Shown one piece after another: positions 36,750 to 46,087 of a stretch of 64,000 nucleotides of DNA. This DNA is from CAZVYN01 sp964631125 (GTDB lineage: Bacteria; Eisenbacteria; RBG-16-71-46; CAIMUX01). A program made the position numbers and the translations under genes. The notes under the pieces are model-generated. The model ran no database searches, was not told the origin of the DNA, and saw only the letters and a list, made by a program, of their open reading frames with translations. Location of the stretch: assembly GCA_964631125.1 (NCBI GenBank), contig CAZVYN010000009.1, positions 14,761 to 78,760 on the forward strand. Direction: 5' to 3'. Position 1 is the stretch's first letter, and each line of letters starts with the position of its first letter.

Positions 36750-38227
36750 CCCCGTCGCACCGCGCGCACCTCTCGGTAGAGTTCGACGTACTGTTGCGCT
36801 GCGTGCCCCCAGGAGTGATCGATCTGCATGACTTCGCTGACGAGTTTCTTCCACGCCCGTTTCTTCTGGTGTGCGGCGAGGCCGCGGCGCACCGCGGCGA
36901 GCATGGCGTCTGCGGAGTACTCGTCGAAGACGAAGCCGTTGCCGCGCCCGGTCTCGGGGTCGTACTCCCGGACCGTGTCCGCCAAGCCGCCCGTCGCGCG
37001 GACGATCGGAATCGTTCCGTAACGCAGTGAGTACATCTGGTTGAGGCCGCACGGTTCGTAGCGCGACGGCATGAGGAAGAAGTCGGACCCCGCTTCGATC
37101 AGGTGCGCCATCGGGTCGTTGAACTCCAGCGAGACCGAGAACTTCTGCCGGTAGCGGGTCCGCAAGCGACGCATCAACTCTTCGTAGCGTCTCTCCCCCT
37201 TCCCCAGGACGATCAGTTTCATCCTCTCCTGCAGCAGCTCATGCGCCGCGGCCTCCAGCAAGTCGAATCCCTTCTGCTCGACAAGTCGGGAGATCATCCC
37301 GATGATGGGAACATCCGGCTCCACCGGCAGCTCAGCGGATTCCAGAAGCCTGGTCTTGTTCTCCTTCTTGCCGGCGAGATCGTTCGACGAGTAGTTCGCC
37401 GGGAGCAGTCGATCGGTCGTCGGATCCCACATTTCGACGTCGACGCCGTTGAGGATCCCGACGAGGTCCTTCCCGCGCGCGCGGAGCACACCCTCCAGTC
37501 CGCGCCCATGTTCGGCGGAAGACTGGATCTCCGCGGCATACCGCGGGCTCACCGTCGCGACGCGATCAGCGTAGATGATTCCCGCCTTCATCAAATTGAG
37601 ATGGCCGTAGAACTCGAGCGGACCCATCGGCTCCGCCAACTTCGGATCGAGTCCGGTCAGCCGGATCGTGTCGTGCGGATAGATCCCCTGGTATCCGAGA
37701 TTGTGGATGGCGAAGACCAGTCCGATCGATCTGGCGGACTCGCGGCCGCGCAGCGACTCGCGCAGCATCGGCGCCGCCACCGCCGTCTGGTGATCGTTCA
37801 GGTGGAGGACGTCCGGCGACGACTCCAGGATCTCGAGTCCCTCCAGCACCGCCTTGCAGAAGAAGATGAATCGCTCGTCGTTGTCAGGGAAATCGCGTCC
37901 GCTGCGAGCGTCGTTGTAGACGCCGTCTCGACCGAAGTAACCCTCATGGCCGACCAAGACGATGCGGACGCCGGTCTCCGGTAAGAGCGCGACATCGTAG
38001 CTGGCCCACTCGCGGCGTCCGCCGAGCGAGACCTCCGCTTGGCCGACGCGCGTGAGCTGAAGGCGAGGCTCTTTCGCGAGGACAGATCGATAACGAGGCA
38101 GGAAAACTGTGACGTAGTGCCCTTGCCGATCGAGCTCCTTGGCGAGTGCGGCGATGACGTCCCCCAACCCGCCCACCTTCGCGTACGGGGCGAGTTCCGC
38201 GGTCGCCATCGCGATGTCGAGTTTCAC
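36746..38227 (-). CDS. glgA: Glycogen (starch) synthase
   Basis: A 493-residue GT5 enzyme that extends alpha-1,4-glucan from ADP-glucose. The N-terminal KVGGLGDV carries the donor-binding Lys. The C-terminal domain has SRLVEQKGFDLL and the family block PSRYEPCGLNQMYSLRYGTIPIVRATGGL. Length is typical. The ATG at 38227 overlaps the stop codon of the upstream galT-like gene (ATGA). It ends the long minus-strand polysaccharide cluster. No branching enzyme or glgC is in view. Confidence 0.93.
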   Translation of the reverse strand: MKLDIAMATAELAPYAKVGGLGDVIAALAKELDRQGHYVTVFLPRYRSVLAKEPRLQLTRVGQAEVSLGGRREWASYDVALLPETGVRIVLVGHEGYFGRDGVYNDARSGRDFPDNDERFIFFCKAVLEGLEILESSPDVLHLNDHQTAVAAPMLRESLRGRESARSIGLVFAIHNLGYQGIYPHDTIRLTGLDPKLAEPMGPLEFYGHLNLMKAGIIYADRVATVSPRYAAEIQSSAEHGRGLEGVLRARGKDLVGILNGVDVEMWDPTTDRLLPANYSSNDLAGKKENKTRLLESAELPVEPDVPIIGMISRLVEQKGFDLLEAAAHELLQERMKLIVLGKGERRYEELMRRLRTRYRQKFSVSLEFNDPMAHLIEAGSDFFLMPSRYEPCGLNQMYSLRYGTIPIVRATGGLADTVREYDPETGRGNGFVFDEYSADAMLAAVRRGLAAHQKKRAWKKLVSEVMQIDHSWGHAAQQYVELYREVRAVRRG

Positions 38228-39273
38228 GGCGTCTCCGGTCCGGCCACGCCCGGCTCACCGCCATTGACCGAGACGAGTTGCGCGCTGCGGAGATGGAGCG
38301 CGGCCTCTTCGGGCGGCGTCGGATTGATATAAAAACCCGTGCCCCACTCGAAACCGGCGACCTTGGTCAGCTTCGGCATGATCTCGACGAACCAGTGGAA
38401 GTGCTGGTGCTCCTTCCACTCGTTGAGCGGAGAAGTGTGGAGGACGAAGTTGAAGGGCGGCCGGTTGAGCGTCGCGTTGATCCGCTGCAGCGTCTCGCGC
38501 AGGAGCATGGCGAAGCGCTCGATCTCCGCATCGGACATCAGCTCGAAACTGGTCTGGTGATACTTGGGCAGCACCCAGGTCTCGAACGGAAAGCGCGCCG
38601 CGAACGGCTCGAAGGAGACGAAGGACTCGTTCTCCGAGACGATCCGAGCCCCCAGCGCGATCTCTTGATCGACGATGTCGCAGACGATGCAGCGCTCCTT
38701 CAACTGGAAATGCTGCGCGCAGCCGTTCATGAGCTCGACCATTCGGCGCGGGACGATCGGCGTCGCGATGAGTTGCATGTGCGAGTGCTCGAGCGAGGCG
38801 CCGGCGGCTTCTCCGTGGTTCTTGAAGATCTGGATGTAGCGGAAGCGCTTGTCGCGGGAGAGATCGCCGATCCGCTGGCGACACGCGCGCATGACGCGAA
38901 CCACCTGCTCGGCCGGCAGGTCGGCCAACTCCGAATCGTGATCGGTCGTCTCGATGATCACCTCGTGCGCGCCGATCCCATTCATCTTGTCATAGATCCC
39001 CTCCGCTCTCCGGTGGAGTTCGCCTTCGATCTGGAGGGCGGGGAACTTGTTCGAGACGACGCGCACCGACCAGCCCGGCGTGTCGGCCGCACTCCCCGTC
39101 GGGCGCAAGGCATAGACCTCCGGCGGGGTCTTCTCTTCATTGCCGGGACAGAAGGGGCAGAAGCCGCTCTTGCGCGAGACCTGGATCGAGCCGAAGTCGG
39201 ACGGGCGCTTGCCGCGTTCGGTCGAGATGATGACCCATCGACCGACGATGGGGTCTCTGCGGAGTTCAGGCAT
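38224..39273 (-). CDS. galT: Galactose-1-phosphate uridylyltransferase family enzyme
   Basis: A 349-residue HIT-superfamily nucleotidyltransferase. CPFCPGNEEKTPPE is the zinc-site entry block. GASLEHSHMQLIATP is the active site, with HSH in the position of the GalT HPH motif, a form also seen in ADP-glucose phosphorylases. Further zinc/structure blocks are FCPGN and CIVCDIV. Its direct coupling to glgA (4-base overlap) favours a role in ADP-glucose or hexose-phosphate supply. UDP-galactose formation is the alternative. Confidence 0.85.
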   Translation of the reverse strand: MPELRRDPIVGRWVIISTERGKRPSDFGSIQVSRKSGFCPFCPGNEEKTPPEVYALRPTGSAADTPGWSVRVVSNKFPALQIEGELHRRAEGIYDKMNGIGAHEVIIETTDHDSELADLPAEQVVRVMRACRQRIGDLSRDKRFRYIQIFKNHGEAAGASLEHSHMQLIATPIVPRRMVELMNGCAQHFQLKERCIVCDIVDQEIALGARIVSENESFVSFEPFAARFPFETWVLPKYHQTSFELMSDAEIERFAMLLRETLQRINATLNRPPFNFVLHTSPLNEWKEHQHFHWFVEIMPKLTKVAGFEWGTGFYINPTPPEEAALHLRSAQLVSVNGGEPGVAGPETP

Positions 39274-40588
39274 CGCTCGGCTCCTGTCTCCCGTGGACCC
39301 GACTCGCCGCGTGCGAGTGACGGAGGATTCGGCGCGCGGCGTCGTCCAATGTCACGCCGCGGCGACTCATGACGATCTCGGCGGTGGCCAAGAACTTCTC
39401 CAGCCCGTACTCATCCTCCCCCTTCGTACCCCAGGCGAAGTCGGGCACCCACTTGCTCGGCATGGCCGGTTCGCCGACCAGATTCGCGCCGATCCCGACG
39501 ATCGTGCCGGTATCGAGCAGACAGCCGATCCGGGTCTTCACATGGTCGCCGAGGAAACTGCCGATCTTTCGCTCGCCCGTTTCGATCACCCCTGCGGGGG
39601 TTTGGAGGGAGACGTTCGAGTAGTTGTTCTTCAAGTCGGAGTTCGTCGTCAGCGCGCCGAGGTTGACCCACTCCGCAAGGTAACTGTGTCCGATGAATCC
39701 GTCGTGCGCCTTGTTCACGTAACCGAGGGCGACCGTCGCCTCGACCTCGCCGCGCAGGCGGCACTGCGGACCGAAGCTGCTCCCCCCGCCGAGTCGCCCG
39801 CCGAGGAGCCGCGTCCCGGGGCCGACGTAGAGCGGTCCCTTCAGCCAGGTGTGCGGTCCCACTTCGACGCCGTCGTCGAGCACGATCGCTCCGTCGCGCG
39901 CGTCGAGCAACGCTCCGTGATCGATCTTCGCGGACCGCGCGATGCGGATGCGATCGAGTCGATAGCTCACGCCGTCGCCCGTGGCCGACGGGGCCGGACG
40001 CTTGGCCAGCGCATCTTCCAGGTCGAGGTCGAGCCAGATCGGCTGCAGCCGGACCAAGTTGGAAAGGCCGGCGACGAAATCATCCGCCGCCGGGAGTTCG
40101 CGACGATGCGCGGCGGAGTCCGCAACCGCCGCTAAGATCCGGGCGGACGGCTCCTCGTCCTGCCCGGTCACCGGGTCCAGTCCATGAGAGCAGGCGGCCT
40201 GTGAACGCGGTCCCCCGCGGAATGCGATCGGCTGACCGGCGACGAGCAGCGCGCTATCGACTTCCATCCCGGCGAGCGCCGCGACCGCATTCACCGAAGG
40301 AAGTAGCCGGTCCGAGACCCACTGCGTATCCGATCCGAAGTCAGCGCTCGACGCCGCGCGCCACGCCGATCGATCCCGCGCCAGAGACGTGAGTAGCCCG
40401 CGCGTCACGCGTCGAAAGTGAACTCCGTCACGCTCGGCGCGCTCTCGCCAACGGTCCTCCGCGGTTTTCATCCCGAGGAGCAGATCGCCCGCGGTGCGCA
40501 CCCAGGTGAAAGGGCGCAGACCCGTCGATCGGGGATCGTCGAAGAGGACGAGCCGGCCGGGCGGAAGCTGGTCCGCTGCGTCGCTCAT
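39266..40588 (-). CDS. GlmU-like sugar nucleotidyltransferase/acyltransferase
   Basis: A 440-residue protein of the alternative GlmU-like family. The N-terminal half (LVLFDDPRSTGLRPFTWVRT) is a reduced nucleotidyltransferase-like region. The C-terminal half is a left-handed beta-helix of hexapeptide type (VGPHTWLKGPLYVGPGTRLLGG, GYVNKAHDGFIGHSYLAEWVNLGALTTNSD). The product may be UDP-GlcNAc or a related sugar nucleotide. The ATG at 40588 overlaps the stop codon of the SPOR gene (ATGA), and its end overlaps galT by 8 bases. A start at 40684 is possible but has no domain support. Confidence 0.75.
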   Translation of the reverse strand: MSDAADQLPPGRLVLFDDPRSTGLRPFTWVRTAGDLLLGMKTAEDRWRERAERDGVHFRRVTRGLLTSLARDRSAWRAASSADFGSDTQWVSDRLLPSVNAVAALAGMEVDSALLVAGQPIAFRGGPRSQAACSHGLDPVTGQDEEPSARILAAVADSAAHRRELPAADDFVAGLSNLVRLQPIWLDLDLEDALAKRPAPSATGDGVSYRLDRIRIARSAKIDHGALLDARDGAIVLDDGVEVGPHTWLKGPLYVGPGTRLLGGRLGGGSSFGPQCRLRGEVEATVALGYVNKAHDGFIGHSYLAEWVNLGALTTNSDLKNNYSNVSLQTPAGVIETGERKIGSFLGDHVKTRIGCLLDTGTIVGIGANLVGEPAMPSKWVPDFAWGTKGEDEYGLEKFLATAEIVMSRRGVTLDDAARRILRHSHAASRVHGRQEPSDA

Positions 40589-41253
40589 GGCTTCGCTCCG
40601 GAGTAGCGGATCACGAATGCGTCTTCCAGGCCGAGCGCGACCGCTTCCGCGCGTAGCGACTCCGCCTCGGCGCGCGTCGCGCAACGACCGACCCTCACCT
40701 TGTGTAATCCACTGGCCGCTTCGATCCAGACCGGGCCGGAGAACGAAGCGGAGAGTCGATGTTGTTCCTTCTCCGCCAACGTGCGGGAACCCGAAGCGAG
40801 GAGCTGGACGGCGAAACCTTCCGTCGCGGCCGACGATGGGTCTGCGCGCGGCTCCCCCGAGCGAGATTCCGCAGCGCGCGGTTCGGGCGTACTACGCGAG
40901 GGGGGCGCGACTTCCGTCGCGTCGGCTCGCGAAGCGGGAAATGCCTCGGGCGCGTCGGGCGCCGCCTGATTCGATCGATCCTGCGACGGATACACTCGCT
41001 CGGTGCCCCGCAGCGGCGCCATCGAAGGCTGGCTCTCGGGCGCGACCGGCGCATCGTTGAGCAGAGTCTCGACCGGGGGCGCGGGCCGCGCGGGCGGCGC
41101 CGTCGGAATCGTGCGAACCTCGGCGGGTGGACGGACCGTCGGTCGAGTCGAGGCGCATCCTGAACTGCTCAGCGCCGTCAGCAAGAAGGTCATCGCGAGG
41201 CCAACCGTCGCCCTCCCGATGTTCCGCTCAGAAGAACTCGGCCAGTCTCGCAT
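40585..41253 (-). CDS. SPOR-domain lipoprotein
   Basis: A 222-residue probable outer-membrane lipoprotein. The N-terminal helix TVGLAMTFLLTALSSSGC ends in a lipobox-like Cys. A long Pro/Ala/Glu-rich linker follows (about residues 35-140). The C-terminal 75 residues (FAVQLLASGSRTLAEKEQ to FVIRYSG) are a SPOR domain, which binds denuded peptidoglycan. The start overlaps the manC end by 26 bases; an internal ATG at 41193 is possible but leaves a short signal. It is embedded in the polysaccharide operon, unusual for a SPOR protein. Confidence 0.78.
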   Translation of the reverse strand: MRDWPSSSERNIGRATVGLAMTFLLTALSSSGCASTRPTVRPPAEVRTIPTAPPARPAPPVETLLNDAPVAPESQPSMAPLRGTERVYPSQDRSNQAAPDAPEAFPASRADATEVAPPSRSTPEPRAAESRSGEPRADPSSAATEGFAVQLLASGSRTLAEKEQHRLSASFSGPVWIEAASGLHKVRVGRCATRAEAESLRAEAVALGLEDAFVIRYSGAKP

Positions 41254-42304
41254 CGAGTCGCCCTTCCTCCAACAGCCGTTTCACTTCCTGCGCTCGATCC
41301 TTCGGACAGACCAGCGTCGCGTCGCCGACGCGAACGATGACGAGGCCCTCGACACCGAGCACCGCGAGCAGCCCGCCGTCTTCCGAGTACAGCACACAAT
41401 CCTTCGTGTCGATGGCCAGCACCTCGCCGCGCCGGACGTTGCCCGACGGATCGGCGGCTCGTTGCTCGGCCCACGCCGGCCAGGCGCCGACGTCGCTCCA
41501 TCCGAAACCGGCTTCCACGCAGACGACATCGGTCGCGCGTTCAGCCAGCGCGTAGTCGATCGAGATCGAGGGAGCGTCCCCGAAGAAGCGCGCCCAATCA
41601 CGTTCCGCGGCGCCGTGGGCGATCGCCGCTCGCAGTTCATCCAGCGGCGCCCGCAGGCGCGGCTCGTGCCGCCTCAGCAACTCGGTCAGGCCGGCGGCGT
41701 CGAAGATGAAGATGCCGCTGTTCCAGTAGTGCTGTCCTCCCGAGTGGTAAGCGCGGGCCGATTCCATCGTCGGCTTCTCGTGGAACTTCCGTACGCGGAA
41801 GACGCCCGCGTCGGGCGCGATCGGTTCGCCTCTCTCGATATACCCGTATCCGGTCTCGGGTCGCGTCACCGGAATTCCGAACGTGACCACGCGCTCCGGC
41901 GTCCTTTCCAGCGCCTGGACGCCGCAGTCGATCGAGGACCACCACCGATCTGCGTCCGGAATCCAGTGATCGGACGGCAGGACGAGCATCGCGCCGCCGC
42001 CCGTTGCGCGGCAGAGTTCGGCGACTGCGCCGAGCGCGGGGGCGGTGTTGCGCGCCTCTGTCTCCCAGATGCATTGCGTCCCCGGGATCGAGAGTCCGAG
42101 TCGGTCGATCGCGTCGCGATGATCGATGCTGCCGGCCAACCAGATGCGTTCCGGAGGGACCCGCAGCCGAGCGCGCGCGATGGTCGCCTCGAGGAGCGAG
42201 GTGGATCCGGCGAGAGGGAGCAGTTGCTTCGGGTTTGAACGGCGACTGAGCGGCCAGAATCGTTCGCCGCGACCGCCGGCCAAAATGACGACATGGAGGA
42301 GCAT
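41228..42304 (-). CDS. manC: Mannose-1-phosphate guanylyltransferase
   Basis: A 358-residue nucleotidyltransferase making GDP-mannose. The N-terminus VVILAGGRGERFWPLSRRSNPKQLLPL is the pyrophosphorylase loop, and the central block GYGYIERG with FHEKP is typical. It lacks the C-terminal cupin (phosphomannose isomerase) domain of bifunctional ManC enzymes. The ATG at 42304 is chosen because the domain begins there; no good ribosome binding site is present, so coupling with the upstream GT4 (35 bases away) is likely. GDP-mannose would feed the GT4 enzymes of this locus. Confidence 0.92.
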   Translation of the reverse strand: MLLHVVILAGGRGERFWPLSRRSNPKQLLPLAGSTSLLEATIARARLRVPPERIWLAGSIDHRDAIDRLGLSIPGTQCIWETEARNTAPALGAVAELCRATGGGAMLVLPSDHWIPDADRWWSSIDCGVQALERTPERVVTFGIPVTRPETGYGYIERGEPIAPDAGVFRVRKFHEKPTMESARAYHSGGQHYWNSGIFIFDAAGLTELLRRHEPRLRAPLDELRAAIAHGAAERDWARFFGDAPSISIDYALAERATDVVCVEAGFGWSDVGAWPAWAEQRAADPSGNVRRGEVLAIDTKDCVLYSEDGGLLAVLGVEGLVIVRVGDATLVCPKDRAQEVKRLLEEGRLDARLAEFF

Positions 42305-42339
42305 CGGGAGGGGAGGATGCCCAGGGGCGAGCGGCGTCT

Positions 42340-43569
42340 TCAACTCGATTCGCGGCGACTGCCGGAACGTCCGGCCTTCGTGCGCGGGCGAGCCGCGCGC
42401 TTCGCCTCGGCCCCGCCCGGGAGCAGACGCAGCGCGCCGTCTCCGGGTCGTCGCTTCTTCGCGCCGTCTCCCCCGCCGAGCAGGTCCAGATACACCGCCT
42501 CGGTCGCCTTGGTGATCCGGTCCCACGAGTAGTAACGCTCCGCGTGTGCGCGGCAGCGCGTCGCCACTTCGGCGACCACATCGGGGGAATCGAGCAGACG
42601 CCGTAGCTTATCGCCCAAGTCGCGCACGTTGCGGCTCTCGAACGTGACCGCGCAATCACTGACCACTTCGAGGTTCTCCGGAATGTCGCTCGCCAAGACG
42701 CACTTTCCATGGGAGATCGCCTCGATCAACGAGATCGAGAGGCCTTCGAGCACGGACGGCTGCACGACGAGGTAGGCGTTGGACCAGAGCTCGTCCAGCA
42801 AGTCGCCATAGACGTAGCCGATCATGTGGATCCGCTCGTCGCCGGCGCGAATACGCATGAGCGAATCGACATAGCCGTCGCTGAAGCTGGAGCCGCCCGC
42901 CATCACGAGATGCGCATCGGTCTTCAACTGCCCGAACGCCTCCAGCAGGTAGTGGCATCCCTTCTCCGGCACCAGGCGACCGACATAGAGCAGATATCGG
43001 TGCTTGTCGAGGCCGTACTTCTTCAGCTTGTTCGCGGGGCGGAAGATGCCCGGATTCGCCCCGTTGGGGATGACCGAGGTCTCGACATTCCACTTCTCGC
43101 GGAAGTATTCGCCCAGTGTCTTCGAAACGACGATGGTGCGATTCGGGAAGCGGATGGCGGGCCGCTCGCAGGCGCGCAGGAACCCAGCCGCCACCCGGCC
43201 CCATTTCCCCCGCTCCCAGTCGAGACCGTGCACGGTCACGACCGTTTTTGCCCCGGTCAGACGAGGAATCTGTGCGAAGACCGACGGGCCGAGCGCGTGG
43301 TAGTGCACGATGTCGTAGCCGCGGAAGAGAGCATCCAACGTCGAGAGCGCGCAGTGCGTGATCGTGTCGAAGTGCTTCGTGTTGACGCTCGGGAGACGGC
43401 GGATGCCGACGCCGCGGAAGGCGCCGTCGGTCTTCGCGTAGTGCCACCGACTGTAGACGTCCACCTCGTGGCCGAGTTCGACCAGGCGAGTCGCGATCTC
43501 CTCGACATGCCGCTCGATCCCTCCGTAGGTCGCGGGAATGCCCTTCTGTCCGATCATCGCGATCTTCAT
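42340..43569 (-). CDS. Family 4 glycosyltransferase (DUF1972-type N-terminus)
   Basis: A 409-residue GT-B enzyme. The opening KIAMIGQKGIPATYGGIERHVEE is the DUF1972 block found in rhamnosyl- and mannosyltransferases of surface polysaccharide loci. VTVHGLDWERGKWG and LLYVGRLVPEKGCHYLLEAF follow, and the C-terminal donor site region is QPSVLEGLSISLIEAISHG. The tail (last about 40 residues) is basic and low-complexity. The ATG at 43569 overlaps the stop codon of the next GT4 (ATGA). The sugar is unknown; manC next door suggests mannose. Confidence 0.88.
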   Translation of the reverse strand: MKIAMIGQKGIPATYGGIERHVEEIATRLVELGHEVDVYSRWHYAKTDGAFRGVGIRRLPSVNTKHFDTITHCALSTLDALFRGYDIVHYHALGPSVFAQIPRLTGAKTVVTVHGLDWERGKWGRVAAGFLRACERPAIRFPNRTIVVSKTLGEYFREKWNVETSVIPNGANPGIFRPANKLKKYGLDKHRYLLYVGRLVPEKGCHYLLEAFGQLKTDAHLVMAGGSSFSDGYVDSLMRIRAGDERIHMIGYVYGDLLDELWSNAYLVVQPSVLEGLSISLIEAISHGKCVLASDIPENLEVVSDCAVTFESRNVRDLGDKLRRLLDSPDVVAEVATRCRAHAERYYSWDRITKATEAVYLDLLGGGDGAKKRRPGDGALRLLPGGAEAKRAARPRTKAGRSGSRRESS

Positions 43570-44852
43570 GTTCGCGACTCCGACCGCGCCGTGACGGAGA
43601 CGGCGGGGCGATGGGCGCGCGACGACTGACCGAGCAGTTCGGCGTAGAGGGCGGTCAAGCGATCGAGATGGGCCGAAGGATCGTGCTCTGCTTCGATGCG
43701 ACGGCGCGCGCGTCGACCCATCGCGACCACGTCCGCCTCGGGGCCGGTCATCCAGAGGAGCGCTTCGGCCAACGAGTCGGCGTCGCCGCTCTCGAAGAGC
43801 CGTCCGGTCTCGCCATCGATCACCAATTCGGGGATTCCGCCGATGCGCGCGCCGGCCACCGGACGGCCAAGCGCGAACGACTCCAGGATCGCGAACGGAA
43901 GGTTCTCGAACCACTCCGACGGAACGATCGTGAAGTCGCCCCGACGGATCTCGTCGTGCAACGCATCGCCGGACCGGTAGCCCAAGAAGACAACCTGCCC
44001 CGACGCCAACTGTCGCGCGCGCGCTTCCAGCATCGGACGCAACGGTCCGTCGCCCAGCACATGGAGGCGAAGGCGTCCCTGCGGGAGTCGGGCCATCGCC
44101 TCGAGGAGGGTCGCGATCCCCTTCTCGCGCGAGAGTCGGCCGACATAGATCGCGAGCTTCTCGCGCGGCGGATCGGTCACGCGGTACTCGGCCGCCGGCA
44201 CGAAGTACGGCAGATGCACGAGACGATCGCGCGCGACTCCGAACGAGGCGACCTTCTCGAGCAGGAACCGACTCGGACAGAGGAACCGCGCGATCGCGTC
44301 GTACGTCCGAACCCACCCGTGGAAGTAGGCCTCGACCGCGGCGACGGCGCTCGCGGCGCGCGACTCGAGCAGACATCGATGCCGCACCGCCTCGAAGTAG
44401 TGTCCCCCACGGCAGCGCTCACAGATCGCCCCCTCGGTCATCAGGAGATACGCCGGACAGACCAGCTTGTAGTCATGCAGCGTCTGCACCATCGGAACCT
44501 GTTCGGCCGCGAACGCCCGCACCACCGAGGGCGAGAGCTGGTGGTAGATGTTGTGCAGATGCGCGATCGCCGGCCCGTCCCTTCGCGCGAGAGAGCGCGC
44601 GCCTCGGGCCGCCTCTCGGTTGTAGATGGCGCGTAGCCCCTGCCGGATGCGGCTCGTGGTCGAGGCCCGACTGCGGTAGTCGACCTCGGAGACGAAGAGG
44701 TCGCCCGGACCGCCCGGAAGGTTGTCCGGGTGGGCCATCGCCAGGTGGTCCACTCGGTGTCCTCGCCCCCGCAGGGCCGTGGAGAGGTCGAGGTAGTAGC
44801 GCTCGGCCCCCCCTTTGACATAGTGGAACTTGTTGACCTGCACGATCCTCAC
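43566..44852 (-). CDS. Family 4 glycosyltransferase
   Basis: A 428-residue GT-B enzyme. The N-terminus VRIVQVNKFHYVKGGAERYYLDLS is the acceptor domain. A cysteine set lies in the middle (VCPAYLLMTEGAICERCRGGHYFE), a feature of one subgroup of GT4 enzymes. The donor domain has YVGRLSREKGIATLLEAMA and PSEWFENLPFAILESFALGRPV, with the E-x7-E of retaining GT4. The GTG start at 44852 has GAGGAG upstream and overlaps the preceding stop codon (GTGA). Confidence 0.88.
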   Translation of the reverse strand: MRIVQVNKFHYVKGGAERYYLDLSTALRGRGHRVDHLAMAHPDNLPGGPGDLFVSEVDYRSRASTTSRIRQGLRAIYNREAARGARSLARRDGPAIAHLHNIYHQLSPSVVRAFAAEQVPMVQTLHDYKLVCPAYLLMTEGAICERCRGGHYFEAVRHRCLLESRAASAVAAVEAYFHGWVRTYDAIARFLCPSRFLLEKVASFGVARDRLVHLPYFVPAAEYRVTDPPREKLAIYVGRLSREKGIATLLEAMARLPQGRLRLHVLGDGPLRPMLEARARQLASGQVVFLGYRSGDALHDEIRRGDFTIVPSEWFENLPFAILESFALGRPVAGARIGGIPELVIDGETGRLFESGDADSLAEALLWMTGPEADVVAMGRRARRRIEAEHDPSAHLDRLTALYAELLGQSSRAHRPAVSVTARSESRT

Positions 44853-46087
44853 CGGGGCGACTCCTCGCGCGCCGACGGGTGCGTCGGATCGACGCTCTCC
44901 AGGTAGAGATCGGCGGTTCGCTCGGCCATCTGCTGCGCGGTGAAGCGCGCTTCCCACCTGAGTCGGCCGGCCCGCCCCCACGCCCGGGCCGTCTCCGGCT
45001 GGCCCATCGCCGACCGGAGCGCCGCGGCCAGCGCGCCGGGATCGTCGGCTGGGACCAGACGACCAGTGGAGCCGTCTTCGACGATCTGACGCAGTCCATA
45101 GACCGACGTCGCCACCGTCGGGACGGAGGCGGCCATGGCCTCCAGGACGGTCAACGGCATCGACTCCATCTGCGAGGCGAGGACGAACAGATCGAACGCC
45201 GCCACGATCTGAGCCGCGTCCGAACGGTCGCCGAGGAAACGCGTGCGAGAGGTCAGGCCCAGTTCGCTCGCCCGTTGTTCCAGGGCCCCGCGCTCGTCTC
45301 CTTCGCCGACCAGGACGACCTTCAGGCGCGCTCCCTCCGGGGTCGACGCGAGCTGGGCTGCCGCTTGCAGCACCGTGTGCTGCCCTTTGCGCCGACTCAA
45401 CGCGCCGATCGAACCGACGACGAAGTCGGTCGGCTTCGCGCCCCACTCCGCTCGCAGGCGCGCGCGCTCGTCGTCCTCCAGTCGGGGGGGCTCCTCCACA
45501 CCGTTCTCGACGATCGCGATCTTCTCCGGCTCCATCCCGTGTCGACGGATCAGGAAGTCGCGATTCTCCTCGGTCATCACGATGATGCGGTCGACCCAAT
45601 GAGAGAAGAGCAGCTTGACCGGAAAGCGGCGCAGCTTCCGCTCGATCATCGGGAGGTGCTCGGTCGAGATCACGCGCCGATATCCGGCGGCGCGCGCCGC
45701 GAACGCTACCGAGGAGAGGCCCGCGTCGTAGGAACTCGGCAGGTTGAGATGCAACACCTCCCCGGCGCACTCCTCCAGGACGCGACGGGTGGCGCCGAGC
45801 GATCGCGCCCAGGCGAAGCCGGCCCTCGGCAGGGTGTGGATTCGGAGACCAAGTCCCTCCAGCATGTCGTGGAGCCGACTCGCCCCCGCGTCGGGCGGCA
45901 GCACCGCGTCGATCGAGCAGCGAACGCCATGCAGTCGACGGGCGAGCAGATAGAGGTACATCTCGGCGCCGCCGAAGTAGACCGCGTCCGAGAAGAGGGT
46001 GACGCGCCGCAGCGTGACCGGTTCGGCGCCCGGAATGCGTTTCGAAGCGTCGCTCGAAGGAGCACCGCGCAGGACCGGCGACTTCAT
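44849..46087 (-). CDS. Family 4 glycosyltransferase
   Basis: A 412-residue GT-B enzyme. The N-terminal acceptor domain has LFSDAVYFGGAEMYLYLLARRL. The middle has VENGVEEPPRLEDDERARLRAEWG, and the donor domain has VGSIGALSRRKGQHTVLQAAA and LASQMESMPLTVLEAMAASVPTVAT. The ATG at 46087 overlaps the stop codon of the membrane glycosyltransferase (ATGA). About 45 residues precede the fold proper and are poorly conserved in look. It is the third of three adjacent GT4 genes and so a likely step in building one repeat unit. Confidence 0.87.
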   Translation of the reverse strand: MKSPVLRGAPSSDASKRIPGAEPVTLRRVTLFSDAVYFGGAEMYLYLLARRLHGVRCSIDAVLPPDAGASRLHDMLEGLGLRIHTLPRAGFAWARSLGATRRVLEECAGEVLHLNLPSSYDAGLSSVAFAARAAGYRRVISTEHLPMIERKLRRFPVKLLFSHWVDRIIVMTEENRDFLIRRHGMEPEKIAIVENGVEEPPRLEDDERARLRAEWGAKPTDFVVGSIGALSRRKGQHTVLQAAAQLASTPEGARLKVVLVGEGDERGALEQRASELGLTSRTRFLGDRSDAAQIVAAFDLFVLASQMESMPLTVLEAMAASVPTVATSVYGLRQIVEDGSTGRLVPADDPGALAAALRSAMGQPETARAWGRAGRLRWEARFTAQQMAERTADLYLESVDPTHPSAREESPR

